Assembly: GCA_027016055.1 (NCBI GenBank)
Contig: JALWBF010000159.1
Coordinates: 1-6,488, forward strand
From: Archaeoglobaceae archaeon
GTDB lineage: Archaea > Halobacteriota > Archaeoglobi > Archaeoglobales > Archaeoglobaceae
Direction of reading: 5' to 3'
DNA length: 6,488 bases
The notes beneath the pieces were generated by a model that saw nothing but the letters and a program-made list of their open reading frames with translations, was not told the origin of the DNA and searched no databases. Of this stretch, positions 4,816 to 6,488 are shown piece by piece. The first letter of the stretch is position 1. Each line of letters starts with the position of its first letter. Position numbers and translations under genes: made by a program.

Positions 4816-6488
4816 GAAGGGCTGTTGTTGCCCTTCTCATACTTTTTGCGCTCGTCAGCCCTGCGTTGGCGGCAACCATAGTGGTTCCGGGGCTTCCTCC
4901 TGCCGTTGTTCCTGATCCTCCGTATTCAGGATGTGTCCTGCATCTGCCGATGGACGAGGGGACGGGTAACATCACGTATAACGCTGTAAATCCGCTGATA
5001 AATAACGGAACGCTGTATGATTCAGATCCAACGAACGCAGACGGGACTACATTGCCGCAGTGGGTTCCGGGAAAGCTTGGATATGCTTTGCAGTTCGATG
5101 GAGTTGATGATTTTGTTATGATTAGAGATTTCTCACAGAGCGATCCGCATGGTGCAATAACTATAGTAGCGTGGGTAAAACCAATAGATGGATCATTTAC
5201 AGTAATCAACAGACGATCAGATAATTCAGGTTCAGTTTCTAATGGTTGGAGGAGTTGGACTATTAGTTATGCAACTGACCCTTATTACAGATTTGGTTTT
5301 CAAATAACATTATGGAATCCGTCAACTGGTGATGGAAAACAATATTCACTAGTATCCCCAACTGGATCGGCAAGACCTGGAGAGTGGTATTTCGTTGCAA
5401 TGACATGGGATAGTCAAACTAACGAATTCAAAGCTTATGTAAATGGAGAGCTTGTAGCATCGACGGCGACGGCGTATCCCCAAATATACTACGATTATGA
5501 TGATCCCAACACTGTTGGTATAGACAAAAGATTGTTCATAGGTGATTTTGATGGTGTTAACGCTCCGGGAGTAAAGCTAATCGATGAAGTCATGATTTTT
5601 AACCGAGCTTTAAGCGATGAGGAAATCCAACTTCTCTATCAGCGTGGAGCAAGCCACAGATTTGACACGAACATCACAATTGATCTTAGACAGATCAGCG
5701 TTCCGAGAGTTGATTTGAGTGGTGAATCAGCCACAGTTGAGGTCAATTTTGACATATCAGCGGATGCAACCGGAACGGTTTGGATTCCCATTCCTGCATC
5801 TGCGAAGATCTTGGATAACGTTGAGTTTGCTTACGGCATCGACGGCAAGGTTGTCACAATCGATGATAACAGATACGTAAACGCAAGCAGCATAACCGTC
5901 AGCGTTCCGATCAGCATTGACACAGCTACAGAGTTAGAACTGCCAAATGAACTCTATCTCGACTCCGATTCTAAGACTTTCGAGTTTAAGAAGAGCATCA
6001 GAATCAGCAATCCATCGGACATCAGCATCATGGCAACTCTCAGCGTTGATCCTTCAACGATTGGTGTGGCTCAGGCTTATCTCGATGGCAGCCCTATGAG
6101 CATGTTTGATGGATCTCTTGTCTCTTCGATCATCATAGGTCCGGGAGAGTCAAAGGTCATGGAACTCACGGCAACTCTGCCGATAACCAAGCAGGAGCTT
6201 GAGTTCAGGGCAACTCTCGACGACTTCTTTGAGATCGACAGCTTCGACGAAGCTATGACACTTGCTCAGAGCGCAACGGAGGGCAAGATCGAGACGGTGA
6301 CCAAAGTTATAGCGATAGATTCGGCTGACTTCAAGAGCTTTGGCAACAGGACTGTCATCATTCCGCTGGATGTTGACGTGGATGATGTCATTGAAGCCAA
6401 AGCTTTGACAGGGTCCAAAGAGTTGCTCGAGATAAGAGAAGGCAAGGACGGCAAGGCCGAGATTGTCGTTCCTGCAACGGTATTCGAA
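4812..6488 (+). CDS. Large secreted LamG/jelly-roll domain protein, 3' end cut by window
   Basis: The frame is open from TTG at 4812 to the window edge, 559 codons, with a TGA two codons before the start. GGAGGTGG (4799-4806) serves as ribosome binding site. A signal peptide (LRRAVVALLILFALV to SPALA, cut after about residue 20) shows export. Residues about 41-280 form a concanavalin A-like LamG domain: VLHLPMDEGTG, YALQFDGVDDFV, AITIVAWVKP, GEWYFVAMTWD, FKAYVNGELV, then LIDEVMIFNRALSDEEI, the classic closing strands of the Laminin_G_3 type. Such domains bind carbohydrates or proteins on surfaces. Residues 285-559 are beta-rich modules of unknown family, with several N-glycosylation sequons (e.g. 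NIT at 287, NRT at 512). No catalytic motif is seen. It is probably an S-layer-associated or adhesin-like surface protein, and a C-terminal anchor may lie beyond the window. Codon choice within the LamG core differs from the flanks. Confidence 0.9.
   Translation, partial: MRRAVVALLILFALVSPALAATIVVPGLPPAVVPDPPYSGCVLHLPMDEGTGNITYNAVNPLINNGTLYDSDPTNADGTTLPQWVPGKLGYALQFDGVDDFVMIRDFSQSDPHGAITIVAWVKPIDGSFTVINRRSDNSGSVSNGWRSWTISYATDPYYRFGFQITLWNPSTGDGKQYSLVSPTGSARPGEWYFVAMTWDSQTNEFKAYVNGELVASTATAYPQIYYDYDDPNTVGIDKRLFIGDFDGVNAPGVKLIDEVMIFNRALSDEEIQLLYQRGASHRFDTNITIDLRQISVPRVDLSGESATVEVNFDISADATGTVWIPIPASAKILDNVEFAYGIDGKVVTIDDNRYVNASSITVSVPISIDTATELELPNELYLDSDSKTFEFKKSIRISNPSDISIMATLSVDPSTIGVAQAYLDGSPMSMFDGSLVSSIIIGPGESKVMELTATLPITKQELEFRATLDDFFEIDSFDEAMTLAQSATEGKIETVTKVIAIDSADFKSFGNRTVIIPLDVDVDDVIEAKALTGSKELLEIREGKDGKAEIVVPATVFE
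4813..4839 (+). promoter_or_regulatory. Perfect 10-bp hairpin on the LamG gene start codon
   Basis: TGAGAAGGGC (4813-4822) pairs without mismatch with GCCCTTCTCA (4830-4839) around the seven-base loop TGTTGTT. The stem takes in the last two bases of the TTG start codon and the stop codon of the preceding gene, so it should block initiation unless a ribosome finishing the first gene opens it. It is also coding sequence for the signal peptide. Confidence 0.6.

Noticed and set aside
4748..5209. 153-codon minus-strand frame opposite the LamG gene
   Set aside because: It lies antisense to the end of one clear gene and the start of another, has no promoter or domain, and is explained by the codon bias of the plus-strand genes.
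1..6488. CRISPR array, diversity-generating retroelement or integrase attachment site
   Set aside because: There are no regularly spaced repeats, no reverse transcriptase, no template/variable repeat pair and no tRNA gene or integrase in the window.

Overview
The window looks like a piece of a thermophilic euryarchaeal chromosome, with an Archaeoglobales-type organism (Archaeoglobus, Ferroglobus or Geoglobus) as the best guess. The grounds are a tungsten-dependent aldehyde ferredoxin oxidoreductase (AOR) family gene, a PGF-CTERM (archaeosortase-type) surface protein, archaeal TATA boxes about 25 bases upstream of starts, GGAGGTG Shine-Dalgarno sequences, heavy use of AGA/AGG and ATA codons, and AT-rich spacers. 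The genus is an inference.

Layout. Bases 1-1287 (+) are the C-terminal two thirds of an AOR-family tungstoenzyme, cut by the left edge. It converges on a 40-residue zinc-ribbon protein (1364-1486, -), which is probably translated from a leaderless message. A plus-strand lipoprotein that also has a PGF-CTERM tail follows (1731-2384). A short non-coding stretch (2396-2478) can fold into several hairpins and resembles the RNA-coding end of an IS200/IS605-type element. Next come two minus-strand genes of more AT-rich composition: a helical protein with a HEPN-type RX4H motif (2484-3095) and a two-helix membrane protein (3234-3797).

The right part is the most unusual. A TATA box at 3939-3946 predicts transcription starting near 3968. 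That is the first base of an 8-bp helix closing a compact, GC-rich, multi-branched RNA (3968-4083). No stop signal follows, so this RNA appears to be the 5' part of a ~176-base leader. A 7-bp hairpin just before the next gene hides part of its ribosome binding site. One arm of that hairpin can pair instead with eight bases at the 5' edge of the structured RNA, which is the layout expected of a riboswitch-like switch.

The leader precedes two overlapping genes, both starting with TTG and both with signal peptides: a secreted protein of unknown function (4144-4815) and a large secreted LamG/jelly-roll protein (4812 to beyond 6488). A perfect 10-bp hairpin sits on the start codon of the second gene. 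The pair is probably one surface or secreted system, translationally coupled and controlled at the RNA level. The LamG core of the second gene has a visibly different codon choice from its flanks, suggesting an exchanged domain.
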